The notes beneath the pieces were generated by a model, which had not been told where the DNA came from, ran no database searches, and saw only the letters and a program-made list of their open reading frames with translations. A program made the position numbers and the translations under genes. From positions 124,001 to 188,000 of the forward strand of contig CANNGH010000006.1 of assembly GCA_947504115.1 (NCBI GenBank): a DNA stretch of 64,000 nucleotides, in the 5' to 3' direction. The stretch comes from an uncultured Sedimentitalea sp. (GTDB taxonomy: Bacteria; Pseudomonadota; Alphaproteobacteria; Rhodobacterales; Rhodobacteraceae). Shown in pieces: positions 17,296 through 27,165 of the stretch; position 1 is the stretch's first letter, and each line of letters starts with the position of its first letter.

Positions 17296-19601
17296 GCTTC
17301 AAATCCTGCTTTTGCCTTTTGTTTACTGCTGCTTTCGGTGCGATCTTCATTTGGCCGCACAGCCGTTTCCAGCGCCGGAAGACGGATCACCGCCATCGCG
17401 CCGAACCGCGTCGCCCCATCGAAGGGCGGCGCATCCTCGAGCGTCAGGGTGCCGCCGTGTTCCTCGATGATCTTGCGCACGATCGGCAGGCCCAGACCGG
17501 TGCCCGCGCTCCGCGTCGTCACGTAAGGTTCGAACAGGCGGGCGCGATCTTCGGGCAGGCCGATGCCGTTATCGGCGACGCGGATCACCGATGTGCCGTT
17601 CTCCTCATGCAACGACACATGCACCTGCGGGTCGAACCCTTCGGGCGCCCCTCTTTCCTTCAGAGTTTCAATGGCTTCTCCGGCGTTCTTGATCAGATTG
17701 GTGAGGGCCTGCGTCAACATCGTGGCATCGACCTCGGCCATCATCGCGCCGTCGGGCAGATCAGCCGTCACGGTCAGATCGGGCTGTCCCGCCTGTTGCA
17801 ATGTCACCGCATCGCGCGTCAGGCGCACCAGATCCTCGTGGCGGCGGTCGGGTTCGGGCATGCGGGCGAATTTCGAGAACTCATCGACGATGCGGCGCAG
17901 ATCGTTCGTCTGGCGCACGATCACGTCGGTCATCGATTCCAGCCGCCCGGCCTCGTCGCCCACCAGCGGGGAGAATTTGCGCTTGATGCGTTCGGCGCTC
18001 AGCTGGATCGGGGTCAGCGGGTTCTTGATTTCATGCGCGATGCGGCGCGCCACGTCGCCCCATGCCGCCATCCTCTGCGCGCTGACCAGATCGGTCACGT
18101 CGTCGAACACGACGACATAGCCTTCGAGATCGCCGTCTTCGGAGCGGCGCGGCGCCATCTGCACCAGCAGGTTTTCCAGCCGGCCCTGCCGCGTGACCTT
18201 GATCTCGCCCTGCGCGCCGCCGCCACCGCCGCGTTTCAACGTGTCGAACAGGGCGCCGAATTCCGGAACCGCCACCGGCAACATCACCGATTCGCCGTCG
18301 CCCGACCACCCCAGAAGCCGATGCGCCGAGCGGTTGACGAAGCTGATCCTTCCGTCCGGGTCCAGCCCGACCACGCCGGAGGTGACCGAGGACAGCACTG
18401 AATCAAACAGCCGACGGCGGCGTTCGATCTGTTCGGTGTTCTCAAGCAACGTGTCGCGCTGGCGTTTCAGTTGCCGCGTCATCTGGTTGAAATACCGCCC
18501 CAGCATGGCGATTTCGTCGTCGCCATCCTCTTCGATGACCTGCACGTCCAGATCGCCGCCACCGACCTTTTGCGCAGCGCCGGTCAATCGCCCCACCGGG
18601 CGCGACAGGCGTTCGGCGAACCACAGACCCAGCCAGATCGCGGCCAGGATCAGGATCACCGCGAACCCCAGATACATCAGCCCGAACTCGAACAGCACGC
18701 GCCCGCGTTCGCTTTCGAGTTGCTGATAGAGGTGCACGGTTTCCTTGGTCTCGTCCAGAAGGTTGAGCAACTGCCCGTCCACATCCCGACTGACATAGAG
18801 ATAACGATCCGCGAAGGCATCCAGCCGCACGAGCGCGCGAAACTCGTTGTTGTCCCAGTCCTGGATGATTTCCAGCCCCTCGCTGCGGGCCTGCGCGATC
18901 CGCTCCTGGTCGGGTTTTTCGAAATCGAACAGATAGGACCGCTCGCCGCGGCCACGGATTTCGCCCGTTCCGTCGATCACATAAGCCTCGCGGAGGCCGC
19001 GCTGGATCTGGCTCTGACCCTGGACCAGAACCTGCCGCAATTCGCCATCGTTCATGAACACCGTGACCCGGCGCGAGGCGTCGAGATACCGGGCCAGCGC
19101 AACCGCGTCTTCGGCCAGATCCTCGCGCTGTTCGGTCTCGTAAGCCTGCGCGGCGGCCAGCGACGAACCGACGACCTGGCGCACCCGTTCGGAAAACCAG
19201 CCCTCAAGCCCGATATTCACCGTCAGCGCCGCAAAGACGGCGACCGTGACAGTCGGGATCAGCGCCAGCAGCGCGAACACCCCGGTCAGACGCAGGTGCA
19301 GGCGTGATCCGGCCGATTTGGCCCGCCGCGCCGCGATCAAACGGGCGATCTGCGCCAGAACCAGCGTCGCCACCACCAGCACATAGACCAGATCGGCCAG
19401 CAGCACGATGCGCAGCGACGGCGCCGAGGCGTGATTGTCGAACGGCCCCAGAACCAGATAGGTGGCGAATGCAAGGCACGGCCCCAGCACCACCAGCCCC
19501 AGCGTGCCGAGGTTGCGCGCGCGCCGCGTGCGGCGCCAGCGATTGAATGCCCAGAACGGCCTGCCTTGTGTCCGCGTTGCCACGGGTGCTGCCCTCGTCA
19601 T
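17292..19601 (-). CDS. ntrY: Sensor histidine kinase NtrY
   Basis: A membrane sensor kinase of about 769 residues. Three or four N-terminal helices enclose a large periplasmic domain. HAMP (ERLSRPVGRLTGAAQKV), PAS, HisKA (H-box ARRIAHEIKNPLTP) and HATPase (N-box LTNLIKNAGEAIE, G-boxes VADNGIGLPEDR and GTGLGLPIV) follow. It phosphorylates NtrX. A TTG at 19622 would add seven residues; I prefer the ATG at 19601. The two genes overlap by four bases (ATGA) and form one unit. Confidence 0.93.
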   Translation of the reverse strand: MTRAAPVATRTQGRPFWAFNRWRRTRRARNLGTLGLVVLGPCLAFATYLVLGPFDNHASAPSLRIVLLADLVYVLVVATLVLAQIARLIAARRAKSAGSRLHLRLTGVFALLALIPTVTVAVFAALTVNIGLEGWFSERVRQVVGSSLAAAQAYETEQREDLAEDAVALARYLDASRRVTVFMNDGELRQVLVQGQSQIQRGLREAYVIDGTGEIRGRGERSYLFDFEKPDQERIAQARSEGLEIIQDWDNNEFRALVRLDAFADRYLYVSRDVDGQLLNLLDETKETVHLYQQLESERGRVLFEFGLMYLGFAVILILAAIWLGLWFAERLSRPVGRLTGAAQKVGGGDLDVQVIEEDGDDEIAMLGRYFNQMTRQLKRQRDTLLENTEQIERRRRLFDSVLSSVTSGVVGLDPDGRISFVNRSAHRLLGWSGDGESVMLPVAVPEFGALFDTLKRGGGGGAQGEIKVTRQGRLENLLVQMAPRRSEDGDLEGYVVVFDDVTDLVSAQRMAAWGDVARRIAHEIKNPLTPIQLSAERIKRKFSPLVGDEAGRLESMTDVIVRQTNDLRRIVDEFSKFARMPEPDRRHEDLVRLTRDAVTLQQAGQPDLTVTADLPDGAMMAEVDATMLTQALTNLIKNAGEAIETLKERGAPEGFDPQVHVSLHEENGTSVIRVADNGIGLPEDRARLFEPYVTTRSAGTGLGLPIVRKIIEEHGGTLTLEDAPPFDGATRFGAMAVIRLPALETAVRPNEDRTESSSKQKAKAGFEA

Positions 19602-19684
19602 GATGTGCCGCTTTGACGGCAAACCGCAAAATATCGTGGTCTCGTGCCGTGTGAATATCCGGCCGCCACGTTCCTGTGGCGTTT

Positions 19685-20341
19685 TTACATCATTTTGCGC
19701 TGCCGTGTCACCTGAATATCAAGATCGGTGATCTTCTTGCGCAGAGTATTGCGATTGATGCCCAGAAGTTCGGCACATTTCGCCTGATTTCCGGCGGTTG
19801 CCTCCAGCGCGACCTCGATCAGTGGGGTTTCGATCTCGCGCAGGATGCGGCCATAAAGGCCGGGCGCGGGCAGCATGGTGCCATGCAGGTCGAAATACCG
19901 CCGCAAATGGCGCGCCACCGAATCGGCCAGCCGCTCGGCCCCGGCTTCGGTATCCGCGACGGCATCGGGGGGAACGGCGGACGCGTGCCCCCGCAGCGCG
20001 CGGGCGGTGCGGTGCATCAGGTCGGGCAGATCGAACGGCTTGGGCAGGTAATCCCAGGGTCCGGCCCCGCCCGTGCCCTCCGTTGCCGGGTCCAGGGCCG
20101 AAATCACGATCACCGGCAGGCCGGGCCGCAGCCGGGCAATTTCCGGCAGCAGTTCCAACCCGTCCCCGTCGGATGTGACCACGTCGATGACGATGACATC
20201 GCCCCGACCCTCGGCGACCCAGCGCATCAACGTGCGCAGCCGTGCGGTGGCGTGAACCTTGCACCCGGCGCGCGTCAGCGTCTGCGTCAGCGCCGTACGG
20301 ATCGCGCGGTCTTCATCCGCGATCAGAACCGTGCCCTGCAT
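19685..20341 (-). CDS. ntrC: NtrC-like regulator reduced to receiver plus Fis HTH (no AAA+ domain)
   Basis: Position and ends match NtrC of Rhodobacterales, but the protein is only 218 residues against about 450-480. The receiver (1-118) keeps the acidic pocket IADED, phospho-Asp53 (VIDVV) and Lys101 (LPKPFDLPDL). The MPD motif after the Asp has become TSD, and the usual alpha-4 segment is a short glycine-rich run. Residues 138-218 match the NtrC C terminus, with HTH GNQAKCAELLGINRNTLRKK. The whole ATPase domain, Walker A, GAFTGA and Walker B included, is absent, and there is no room for it in another frame. The layout now resembles RegA/PrrA. The upstream neighbour is dusB; ntrB is missing. 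Confidence 0.88.
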   Translation of the reverse strand: MQGTVLIADEDRAIRTALTQTLTRAGCKVHATARLRTLMRWVAEGRGDVIVIDVVTSDGDGLELLPEIARLRPGLPVIVISALDPATEGTGGAGPWDYLPKPFDLPDLMHRTARALRGHASAVPPDAVADTEAGAERLADSVARHLRRYFDLHGTMLPAPGLYGRILREIETPLIEVALEATAGNQAKCAELLGINRNTLRKKITDLDIQVTRQRKMM

Positions 20342-20377
20342 CATCCTCCTCCGTTCTCGAAGATGCATTCGCCTGCA

Positions 20378-21361
20378 TCATGCCGCTGCCATTTCGCGTG
20401 GTGAAACGGCCTCGCCGATCAGGGCCATGACACTTGCCGGATCGTTCGCGGTCAGCACCCGCCGGCGCAGATCGGGCGACGTTCGGGCTTCTGCCATATA
20501 CCAGCCCAGATGTTTGCGCGCCACGCGCACGCCCAGCGCAGTGCCGTAAAAGTCCAACATCGCCTGATAATGTCGCTGCACCATGTCGGCCAGCGCCGCG
20601 CCATGCGGCACAACGGGCGGTGGCGTGCCGAACAGCACATGCGCGATTTCGGCCAGCAGCCAGGGACGCCCCTGCACGCCGCGTCCGACCATGACGCCGT
20701 CCGCGCCTGATTGCCTCAGGGCGGTTCGCGCGCTGGCCGCATCCAGAATATCGCCATTGGCGATGACCGGAATCGTCGCAATGTCGCGCACCGCACGGAT
20801 CGCCTGCCAATCGGCGCGTCCCTTGTAGAACTGGCAGCGCGTGCGCCCGTGGATCGTCACCATCCGGATACCGGCATCCTGTGCGCGTTCAACCAGTTGC
20901 GGGGCGTTCCTCATGTCGTCGTTCCAGCCCAGGCGGGTCTTCAGCGTCACCGGAAGATCCACCGCGCCCACGACAGCCTCGATCAGGCGCAGGGCGTGAT
21001 CGGGCGTTTTCATCAAGGCCGAGCCGGAATAGCCGTTGGTCACCTTGCGCGCCGGACAGCCCATGTTGATGTCGATGATCCGCGCCCCGCGATCGGCCAA
21101 CTGGCGCGCGGCCTCGGCCATCCAATGCGCCTCGCGGCCGGCGATCTGCACGGCGGTGTTTTCCACATCGGCGCCCAGTTCGGCCTTTTCGCGGCTGCCG
21201 GGGCGGGCCTGCACCATCTCGCGGCTGGCGATCATCTCGCTGACCACCAGCCCGGCGCCGAACTCCATCACCAGATCACGGAACGGCCGATCGGTGATAC
21301 CGGCCATCGGCGCCAGAATCACCGGAGGAGTCAGCGAAAAAGCCGAAAACGCGCGGGCCAA
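20378..21361 (-). CDS. dusB: tRNA-dihydrouridine synthase DusB (NifR3)
   Basis: A 327-residue FMN enzyme that reduces uridines in the tRNA D-loop. The TIM-barrel signatures are LAPMAGITDRPFR, the catalytic Cys in INMGCPARKVT, TLKTRLGW, TIHGRTR and NGDI. In rhodobacteria it is the first gene of the nifR3-ntrB-ntrC operon. Here the truncated ntrC follows 36 bases later with no ntrB between. The apparent start is TTG at 21361; no ATG lies between it and the conserved LAPMAG motif, so the exact N terminus is uncertain. Confidence 0.93.
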   Translation of the reverse strand: MARAFSAFSLTPPVILAPMAGITDRPFRDLVMEFGAGLVVSEMIASREMVQARPGSREKAELGADVENTAVQIAGREAHWMAEAARQLADRGARIIDINMGCPARKVTNGYSGSALMKTPDHALRLIEAVVGAVDLPVTLKTRLGWNDDMRNAPQLVERAQDAGIRMVTIHGRTRCQFYKGRADWQAIRAVRDIATIPVIANGDILDAASARTALRQSGADGVMVGRGVQGRPWLLAEIAHVLFGTPPPVVPHGAALADMVQRHYQAMLDFYGTALGVRVARKHLGWYMAEARTSPDLRRRVLTANDPASVMALIGEAVSPREMAAA

Positions 21362-21545
21362 ATACCTGATCCTTTTGCAGCTTCGGGATGATTAGCCGAT
21401 CCTGCCCGTCCTGCCAATCGCGACGATGCGTCAAGGTAAATGCAACAGGTTTCCCGCCCAATCCGGCAACGGCATCGGCGGGCAATTGCCCCGCCCGGCT
21501 TGGCGTTCTAAAGAGGGCACGGTTTTTCACCCTCGGGACAGTTCC

Positions 21546-22685
21546 ATGACAACTGCCGCCATCCTCCTCGCCGCCGGACGCGGCCTGCGCGCCGGGGGCG
21601 GCGTGGCGAAACAGTGGCGCCCGCTGGCCGGGCAGCGCGTGGCGGACTGGACGCTGGCGCGGTTCCGCGCCTGTCCGGGTGTGGCGCGCATCGTTCTGGT
21701 GCTGGCCGAGGACGATCAGGACGCTTGGGCCGAATTCGAGGGCCAGGACGGTCTGCTGCTGGCCAGCGGCGGCGCGACGCGGGCGCAATCGGTGCAGAAC
21801 GGGCTGGCCGCATTGGCGCGCACCGACACGACGCGCGTGCTGATCCACGACATCGCGCGCCCCTGCGTCAGTCCGGCCTTGATCGATGCGGTGATCGACG
21901 CGCTTGACGATCACGTGGCCGCCGCGCCGGCGCTGCCCGTCACCGATGCGCTCTGGCGCGGATCGGGCGGCGAAGTGAGCGGAACGCAGGACCGCGCGGA
22001 CCTGTTCGCGGCGCAGACCCCGCAGGGATTTCATCTGGAGGCGATCGTGGCCGCGCATGCCCGGTATGACGGCGCGGCGCTGGACGATGTCGAGGTCGCG
22101 CGCGCCGCCGGATTGACGGTTGCCATCGTGCCGGGCGAAGCCGACAATCTGAAAATCACCACGGCGGCGGATTTCGCGCGCGCCAAACGGATATTGGGAA
22201 GCGATATGGATATACGGGTTGGCAACGGCTTTGACGTGCACCGCTTCGGCCCCGGCGATCATGTGATCCTGTGCGGCGTCAAGGTTCCGCACGGGCGGGC
22301 GCTGACCGGTCATTCCGACGCCGATGTCGGCATTCATGCGCTGTGCGACGCGATCTATGGTGCGCTGGCGATGGGCGATATCGGGCGGCATTTCCCCCCG
22401 TCCGAGGCGCAATGGAAGGGCGCCGCCAGTGACCGCTTCCTGATCCACGCGGTTCAGACGGCACGCGATATGGGCTATGACATCGGCAATGTCGATGTGA
22501 CGCTGATCTGCGAAGAACCCAAGATCGGCCCTCATGCCCATGACATGCAGACCGCGCTGGCCGCGATCATGGGGGTGGAGCCGGGCCGGGTGTCGGTCAA
22601 GGCGACCACGTCCGAGCGGCTCGGTTTCACGGGGCGTGGCGAAGGCATCGCGGCGATGACCTCGGCCACGCTGGTGCGGCCATGA
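21546..22685 (+). CDS. ispDF: Bifunctional IspD/IspF, MEP isoprenoid pathway
   Basis: A 379-residue fusion. Residues 1-220 are 2-C-methyl-D-erythritol 4-phosphate cytidylyltransferase ([24 protein letters not shown]). Residues 221-379, starting [14 protein letters not shown], are 2-C-methyl-D-erythritol 2,4-cyclodiphosphate synthase with metal ligands in DVH and the [13 protein letters not shown] motif. The two activities are non-consecutive steps of isopentenyl diphosphate synthesis; this fusion is common in alphaproteobacteria. The longer frame upstream (from 21426) lacks family-like sequence, so I start at the ATG at 21546. Confidence 0.95.
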   Translation: MTTAAILLAAGRGLRAGGGVAKQWRPLAGQRVADWTLARFRACPGVARIVLVLAEDDQDAWAEFEGQDGLLLASGGATRAQSVQNGLAALARTDTTRVLIHDIARPCVSPALIDAVIDALDDHVAAAPALPVTDALWRGSGGEVSGTQDRADLFAAQTPQGFHLEAIVAAHARYDGAALDDVEVARAAGLTVAIVPGEADNLKITTAADFARAKRILGSDMDIRVGNGFDVHRFGPGDHVILCGVKVPHGRALTGHSDADVGIHALCDAIYGALAMGDIGRHFPPSEAQWKGAASDRFLIHAVQTARDMGYDIGNVDVTLICEEPKIGPHAHDMQTALAAIMGVEPGRVSVKATTSERLGFTGRGEGIAAMTSATLVRP

Positions 22686-23179
22686 TCCCGCTGGCCCGCC
22701 GGATCGCGACACTGGGCGGCATCGGCTATCTGCGCCCTGCCCCCGGCACCTGGGGATCGCTGGCGACCCTGCCGCTGGCGTGGCTGTTTCACTGGCTTGG
22801 TGGTTTCCCCTTGCTGTTTGCAGCGACGGTCGCGGTGATCCTCCAGGGCTGGTGGGCGGTGCGGGTGGCAACCCGCGACAGCGCCGAAAAAGACCCCTCC
22901 GAAATCGTCATAGACGAGGTGGCGGGCCAGATGATCGCGCTGTTCCCGCTCAGCTACGCGGCTTGGACGCGGGGCCTTGATATCACCGCGCTCTGGCCCG
23001 GCTGGATCGCGGCGCTGCTGCTGTTCCGTCTGTTCGACATCGCCAAGCCCGGCCCCGTCGGCTGGGCCGATCGGCAGGGCGGACCGACGGGGGTGATGCT
23101 GGACGATATCATCGCCGGCGTCTTCGCGGGGATCGGCGTGATCATTCTCGCCGGATTGTGGCACGGGGTGATGGGATGA
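22682..23179 (+). CDS. pgpA: Phosphatidylglycerophosphatase A
   Basis: A 165-residue membrane phosphatase that converts phosphatidylglycerol phosphate to phosphatidylglycerol. The family motifs [16 protein letters not shown] and [10 protein letters not shown], and the closing [14 protein letters not shown], are all present with four hydrophobic helices. It starts inside the ispDF stop codon (ATGA overlap) and its own stop overlaps the next start, so three genes read as one unit. Confidence 0.93.
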   Translation: MIPLARRIATLGGIGYLRPAPGTWGSLATLPLAWLFHWLGGFPLLFAATVAVILQGWWAVRVATRDSAEKDPSEIVIDEVAGQMIALFPLSYAAWTRGLDITALWPGWIAALLLFRLFDIAKPGPVGWADRQGGPTGVMLDDIIAGVFAGIGVIILAGLWHGVMG

Positions 23180-23655
23180 GCGACGTCGCCTCCCTGCTGG
23201 AGCGGGCCCGCGCCGCCGGCGTGAGGATCGCCACCGCCGAGAGCTGCACCGGCGGCATGGTCGCGGCGGCACTCACCGATATTGCGGGCTCTTCCGACGT
23301 GGTCGAGCGCGGGTTCGTGACCTATTCCAACACCGCCAAGCGCGAGATGCTGGGCGTAGGCGCGGACACGCTGGACCGCTTCGGCGCGGTCTCGGAACAG
23401 GTCGCCCGCGAGATGGCGGAGGGCGCTCTGGCCCGCGCACCGGTGCAACTGGCCGTGTCGATCACCGGCATCGCCGGGCCGGGCGGATCGGAGCATAAGC
23501 CCGAAGGCAGGGTCTGCTTCGGCGTGGCCCGCACCGGGCAGGTCACGCGCAGCGAAACGGTCGAGTTCGGTGCATTGGGCCGCAAAGCGGTGCGCGCGGC
23601 ATCGCGCGATCACGCGCTGACACTGTTGGCGCAGGCGCTGGAACAGGCGTCCTAA
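23176..23655 (+). CDS. pncC: CinA C-terminal-domain amidohydrolase (nicotinamide-nucleotide amidase type)
   Basis: A 159-residue stand-alone CinA C-terminal domain, which deamidates nicotinamide mononucleotide to nicotinate mononucleotide in pyridine salvage. The signature [21 protein letters not shown] holds the catalytic Ser/Lys-type site, and [19 protein letters not shown] is the second conserved block. The ATG at 23176 overlaps the pgpA stop. The last four bases overlap the end of cobQ on the other strand. Confidence 0.88.
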   Translation: MSDVASLLERARAAGVRIATAESCTGGMVAAALTDIAGSSDVVERGFVTYSNTAKREMLGVGADTLDRFGAVSEQVAREMAEGALARAPVQLAVSITGIAGPGGSEHKPEGRVCFGVARTGQVTRSETVEFGALGRKAVRAASRDHALTLLAQALEQAS

Positions 23656-25100
23656 CGGGCGAGGGACAGCAACCCGGCCACGTCCAGATGCGCCTCGATA
23701 TGGTCGGCCAGGGCATCGAGCGTGCGCTCGACGGTATCCTCGTGCCGGTGCGCCGATGCAGCCACGCCGAAACCGCCGAGAAAGGCCGCGCGAAAGCCGT
23801 CATCCGCGAACATGCCATGCAAATAACTGCCCGCGACGCGCCCGTCGGCGCTGAGCGCGCCCTCGGCTTCCTCCGCGATGCGCGCGAACGGACGGGCGCG
23901 GTCGGCACCGTCGCTGCGGCCGATATGGATCTCATAGCCTCGCAAGGGTTGGCCGGTGGGCACATGCACCCCCTCGACGCGGCTCAGCCGCTTGTCCGGC
24001 ATCATCACGGTGTCGATCTGCAACAGGCCCAGACCGGGCGTTTCGCCGGGCGGCCCTTCCACGCCTTGCGGGTCGGAAATACGGCGCCCCAGCATCTGAT
24101 AGCCGCCGCACAGGCCCAGCACCTGCCCGCCGCGCCGGTGATGTGCCGCAAGGTCGATATCCCAGCCCTGCGCGCGCAGGAACTCCAGATCGCCGCGCGT
24201 CGACTTGGTGCCGGGCAGGATGACCAGATCGGCGTCACCCGGTATCGCCTGCCCGGCGCGCAGCATGGTCAGGCGCACCCCCTCCTCCTGCGCCAGCGGG
24301 TCGAGATCGTCGAAATTCGCGATACGCGAGAAGGTCAGGACGACGATATGCAATCCGGTGTTGCGCGGCCGCGTTGCGATGTCCTGCGCGTCCTCGGCGG
24401 GCAGACGCCAGGCATCGGCGAACCACGGCAGCACTCCGAATCCGCGCCATCCGGTGCGCTGTTCGATCAGCGCATAGCCATCGTCGAACAGGCGCGGATC
24501 GCCGCGGAACCGGTTGACCAGAAATCCGGCAACCATCGCCGCGTCGCCGGGATCGAGCACCGCCTGCGTCCCCACGATCTGCGCGATCACGCCGCCCCGG
24601 TCGATATCGCCGGCCAGCACCACCGGCACGTCAGCGGCCCGCGCGAACCCCATATTGGCGATGTCGCCCCGCCGCAGGTTCACCTCGGCCGGGCTGCCCG
24701 CGCCCTCGACGATCACCAGATCATGCGCCTTCTGCAGCCGGGCGAAGCTGTCCTGCACCGCGCCCATCAGGTCCGGTTTCAGCGAGGCGTAATCGCGCGC
24801 CCGTGTGCTGCCCCGGTATCTGCCTTGCACGATCACCTGCGCACCGGTTTCGGTTTCGGGCTTCAACAGAACCGGGTTCATGTCGCTCACAGGCTCCAGA
24901 CCGCAGGCCAGCGCCTGAAGCGCCTGCGCGCGCCCGATCTCGCCGCCATCCGCCGTCACGGCGGCGTTGTTGGACATGTTCTGCGGCTTGAACGGCGCGA
25001 CCGACAGGCCCCGCCGCCGCGCCGCGCGACACAGCCCCGCGACCAGCAGCGATTTGCCCACATTCGAGCCGGTGCCCTGGATCATCAGCGCGCGGGTCAT
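23652..25100 (-). CDS. cobQ: Cobyric acid synthase CobQ
   Basis: A 482-residue glutamine-dependent amidotransferase that amidates four carboxyl groups of adenosyl-cobyrinate a,c-diamide. The N-terminal part is a dethiobiotin-synthetase-like ATPase (P-loop GTGSNVGKS, then [10 protein letters not shown]). The C-terminal part is a class I glutaminase with nucleophile Cys in [10 protein letters not shown] and His in GSYLHGMF. No other cob genes are in the window and I saw no cobalamin riboswitch in the 76 bases on either side, so regulation must lie elsewhere. Confidence 0.95.
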   Translation of the reverse strand: MTRALMIQGTGSNVGKSLLVAGLCRAARRRGLSVAPFKPQNMSNNAAVTADGGEIGRAQALQALACGLEPVSDMNPVLLKPETETGAQVIVQGRYRGSTRARDYASLKPDLMGAVQDSFARLQKAHDLVIVEGAGSPAEVNLRRGDIANMGFARAADVPVVLAGDIDRGGVIAQIVGTQAVLDPGDAAMVAGFLVNRFRGDPRLFDDGYALIEQRTGWRGFGVLPWFADAWRLPAEDAQDIATRPRNTGLHIVVLTFSRIANFDDLDPLAQEEGVRLTMLRAGQAIPGDADLVILPGTKSTRGDLEFLRAQGWDIDLAAHHRRGGQVLGLCGGYQMLGRRISDPQGVEGPPGETPGLGLLQIDTVMMPDKRLSRVEGVHVPTGQPLRGYEIHIGRSDGADRARPFARIAEEAEGALSADGRVAGSYLHGMFADDGFRAAFLGGFGVAASAHRHEDTVERTLDALADHIEAHLDVAGLLSLAR

Positions 25101-25176
25101 GGCCTTGGCCTCCGGTTGTCGGGATCATCGCGGCGGATCAGTGCCATTGCGCCGTGCAGCGGTCAATGCCATCGGG

Positions 25177-27165
25177 TCAGTCGGTCGGGCCGTCCTCGGG
25201 GCGCGTCAGGTTCGCGTCTTCGAGCAGGCGGCGATGCTTTGCCGCCGCAGCGGTCATGTCCTCGAACCGCGCGATCCCCTTGGCGGCCAGCGCGGGCAAC
25301 AGACGCAGATACGCCTGCGCCGTCGCTTCGGCATCGCCCATGGCGGTGTGGCGCAACTCGGGCGGGATCGTGATGCCCAGCCGCGCGGTCAGCGCGTCCA
25401 GCGAATGCGAGACCGATTGGCCCCAGACCATCGCCGACAGCAGGACGGTGTCCATTACCCTGTTGTCGAAGGCGACGCCACATTCTGTGCGCGCCGCGTG
25501 GAGAAATCCCATGTCGAAAGGCGCGTTATGGGCGATCAACACCGCGCCATCCGCGAAGTGATGGAACGCGCGCAGCGCGTCGCCGGTATCGGGTGCATCC
25601 GCAACCATCGCATCGGTGATGCCATGCACCTCGGTCGAGCGGGGCGGGATCGGGCGACCGGGATTGACCAGCGTCTCGAAGCGTTCGCCGGTCAGACGGC
25701 CATTGGTGATGCGCAGCCCGGCGATCTGGACGATGCGGTCGGTCGGGTCCAGCCCGGTGGTTTCGGTGTCGAACACGACGCAGGTGAGGTGCGACAGCAA
25801 GCCGTGATCGTCGCCACCGGTCAGCGCGAAATCATAGGTCAGGCCCGGTGACTGCACCGGGTCCGCCTCGGCCAGGGGCAGCGGCAGGATCAGCGCCGCG
25901 CGCCCGTCGCCATTGATCTCCGGCCAGATGCCGGTCCCCATCTCGGCCAGCAGGTCCGCGCCGCTCTGATCGGGGCGGTCGGGATCGGGGGGCTGGTCCA
26001 GCCAGTGATCCAGCGTGGCCACCGGCAGTACCTCGCCCTGCCATGACAGTCGGATCTGCGCCCCGGCGTCCGGCCCCTCGGCGTCGAGCGTGAGCTTCGG
26101 CGCGGGCCGTCCGCTTTCGGCCAGCCGCGCCGCCAGATCGCTGACCAGCGCCGCCAATGTGCCGCCATCCACCGCCAGCGACAGATCGCCCTGGCACTCG
26201 GTTTCCGCGACACCGGTGACCGAGGCGACCAGTTCGGCGGCGGTCAGCCCGCCCGCGCCCGGCATCCCTGTCCGCTCCGGCGGAGCGAGCGCACGCAACG
26301 CGGCAGCCAGCCGCGACGCTTCCGAGCGGATCGCATCGGCAACGGCGGGCGGCACCGGACCGTCGAGTTCGGTCAGAAGCGGGATCAGGCTGGCGGCGCT
26401 GCGCCGCAAGGTCTCTGTCCCCTCGCCGGTACTCTGCGCCGCCGCCTGTGCCGGGCGCAGGATCAGGATGTGCCCACGTGCGTCGGTGAGCGCGCGCATC
26501 TGCCCGGTCAACCGGTCGCCCGCCTGCGTGAAGCAGATCAGATCCGTGGTGGCCGGCGGCGCGTCGGCAGCGCGCTCGGCAACCGATTCGGCCGCCCGCA
26601 ACCGCGCGCGCGCCGCCTCGACCGCGCCAAGGCGCAGCGCGCGGGCCAGATCGCGGTCCAGCCCCAGCCCCGGCATCAACCGCGCGGCGGCGGCGTTGTA
26701 GAACATCACCCGCCCGCGCGGATCGACCATCACGGCCCCCGCGCCGATATCGGACAGGATCGATTCCAGCATGGATTTTTCACGCGTCAGGTCATCGGCA
26801 TGCAGGCGCACCGCCTCGACCAGACGCTCGGCCTCGCGGGCGCGGGCCTCGGCGGCTTCGCGCGCGGCGGGGCCAAGATCGGCGAGATAGATGCCTTCCT
26901 CGGGGTCGGGCACGGTTCCGGTGCGCAAGCCCCCCGCCAGCGTTTCGATCGGGCGGGCGACGTTCTGGTCGAACAGGTACCAGACCCACACCACCAGCCC
27001 CAGCGCACCGAATGCCGAAAGCGCGGCACCGCCGATCACCAGACCGGGCGTGTCCAGTTGCCGCGCCGTGATGAAGGCGCCGACCGCGATCATCCCCAGC
27101 ACACCGGCCGCCAGCGCGGCGAAGATCAGAAACACCCGAAGGCGGAGTGACAGCCCGGTCAGCAT
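25177..27165 (-). CDS. Membrane PAS / degenerate histidine-kinase core fused to DEDDh 3'-5' exonuclease
   Basis: A 662-residue multidomain protein. Two N-terminal helices (about 10-33, 41-64) are followed by a HAMP-like segment (VARPIETLAGGLRTG), a coiled coil (about 100-130) and a PAS domain starting SMLESILSDIGAGAVMVD. Residues about 255-435 align by eye with a histidine kinase core, but no H-box His is present (LRRSAASLIPLL). The ATP lid is degenerate: no N-box Asn pair, no DxGxG, and LSWQGEVLPVATLDHWL where NGPGI would be. Residues about 457-640 are a complete DnaQ-type exonuclease: D466/E468 (FDTETTGLD), D551 (AHNAPFDMGFL), H606/D611 (HTAMGDAEAT). The start overlaps the receiver gene by 7 bases. 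Inferred role: membrane sensor with nuclease output. Confidence 0.85.
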   Translation of the reverse strand: MLTGLSLRLRVFLIFAALAAGVLGMIAVGAFITARQLDTPGLVIGGAALSAFGALGLVVWVWYLFDQNVARPIETLAGGLRTGTVPDPEEGIYLADLGPAAREAAEARAREAERLVEAVRLHADDLTREKSMLESILSDIGAGAVMVDPRGRVMFYNAAAARLMPGLGLDRDLARALRLGAVEAARARLRAAESVAERAADAPPATTDLICFTQAGDRLTGQMRALTDARGHILILRPAQAAAQSTGEGTETLRRSAASLIPLLTELDGPVPPAVADAIRSEASRLAAALRALAPPERTGMPGAGGLTAAELVASVTGVAETECQGDLSLAVDGGTLAALVSDLAARLAESGRPAPKLTLDAEGPDAGAQIRLSWQGEVLPVATLDHWLDQPPDPDRPDQSGADLLAEMGTGIWPEINGDGRAALILPLPLAEADPVQSPGLTYDFALTGGDDHGLLSHLTCVVFDTETTGLDPTDRIVQIAGLRITNGRLTGERFETLVNPGRPIPPRSTEVHGITDAMVADAPDTGDALRAFHHFADGAVLIAHNAPFDMGFLHAARTECGVAFDNRVMDTVLLSAMVWGQSVSHSLDALTARLGITIPPELRHTAMGDAEATAQAYLRLLPALAAKGIARFEDMTAAAAKHRRLLEDANLTRPEDGPTD

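Noticed and set aside
19685-20341. Possibility that the short ntrC is only a frameshift artefact
   Set aside because: The whole reading frame is 657 bases. The missing domain would need about 700 more bases, which are not present in any frame between dusB and ntrY.
25101-25176. Cobalamin riboswitch near cobQ
   Set aside because: The gap is only 76 bases and lies on both sides of unrelated genes; no B12-box-like sequence was seen.
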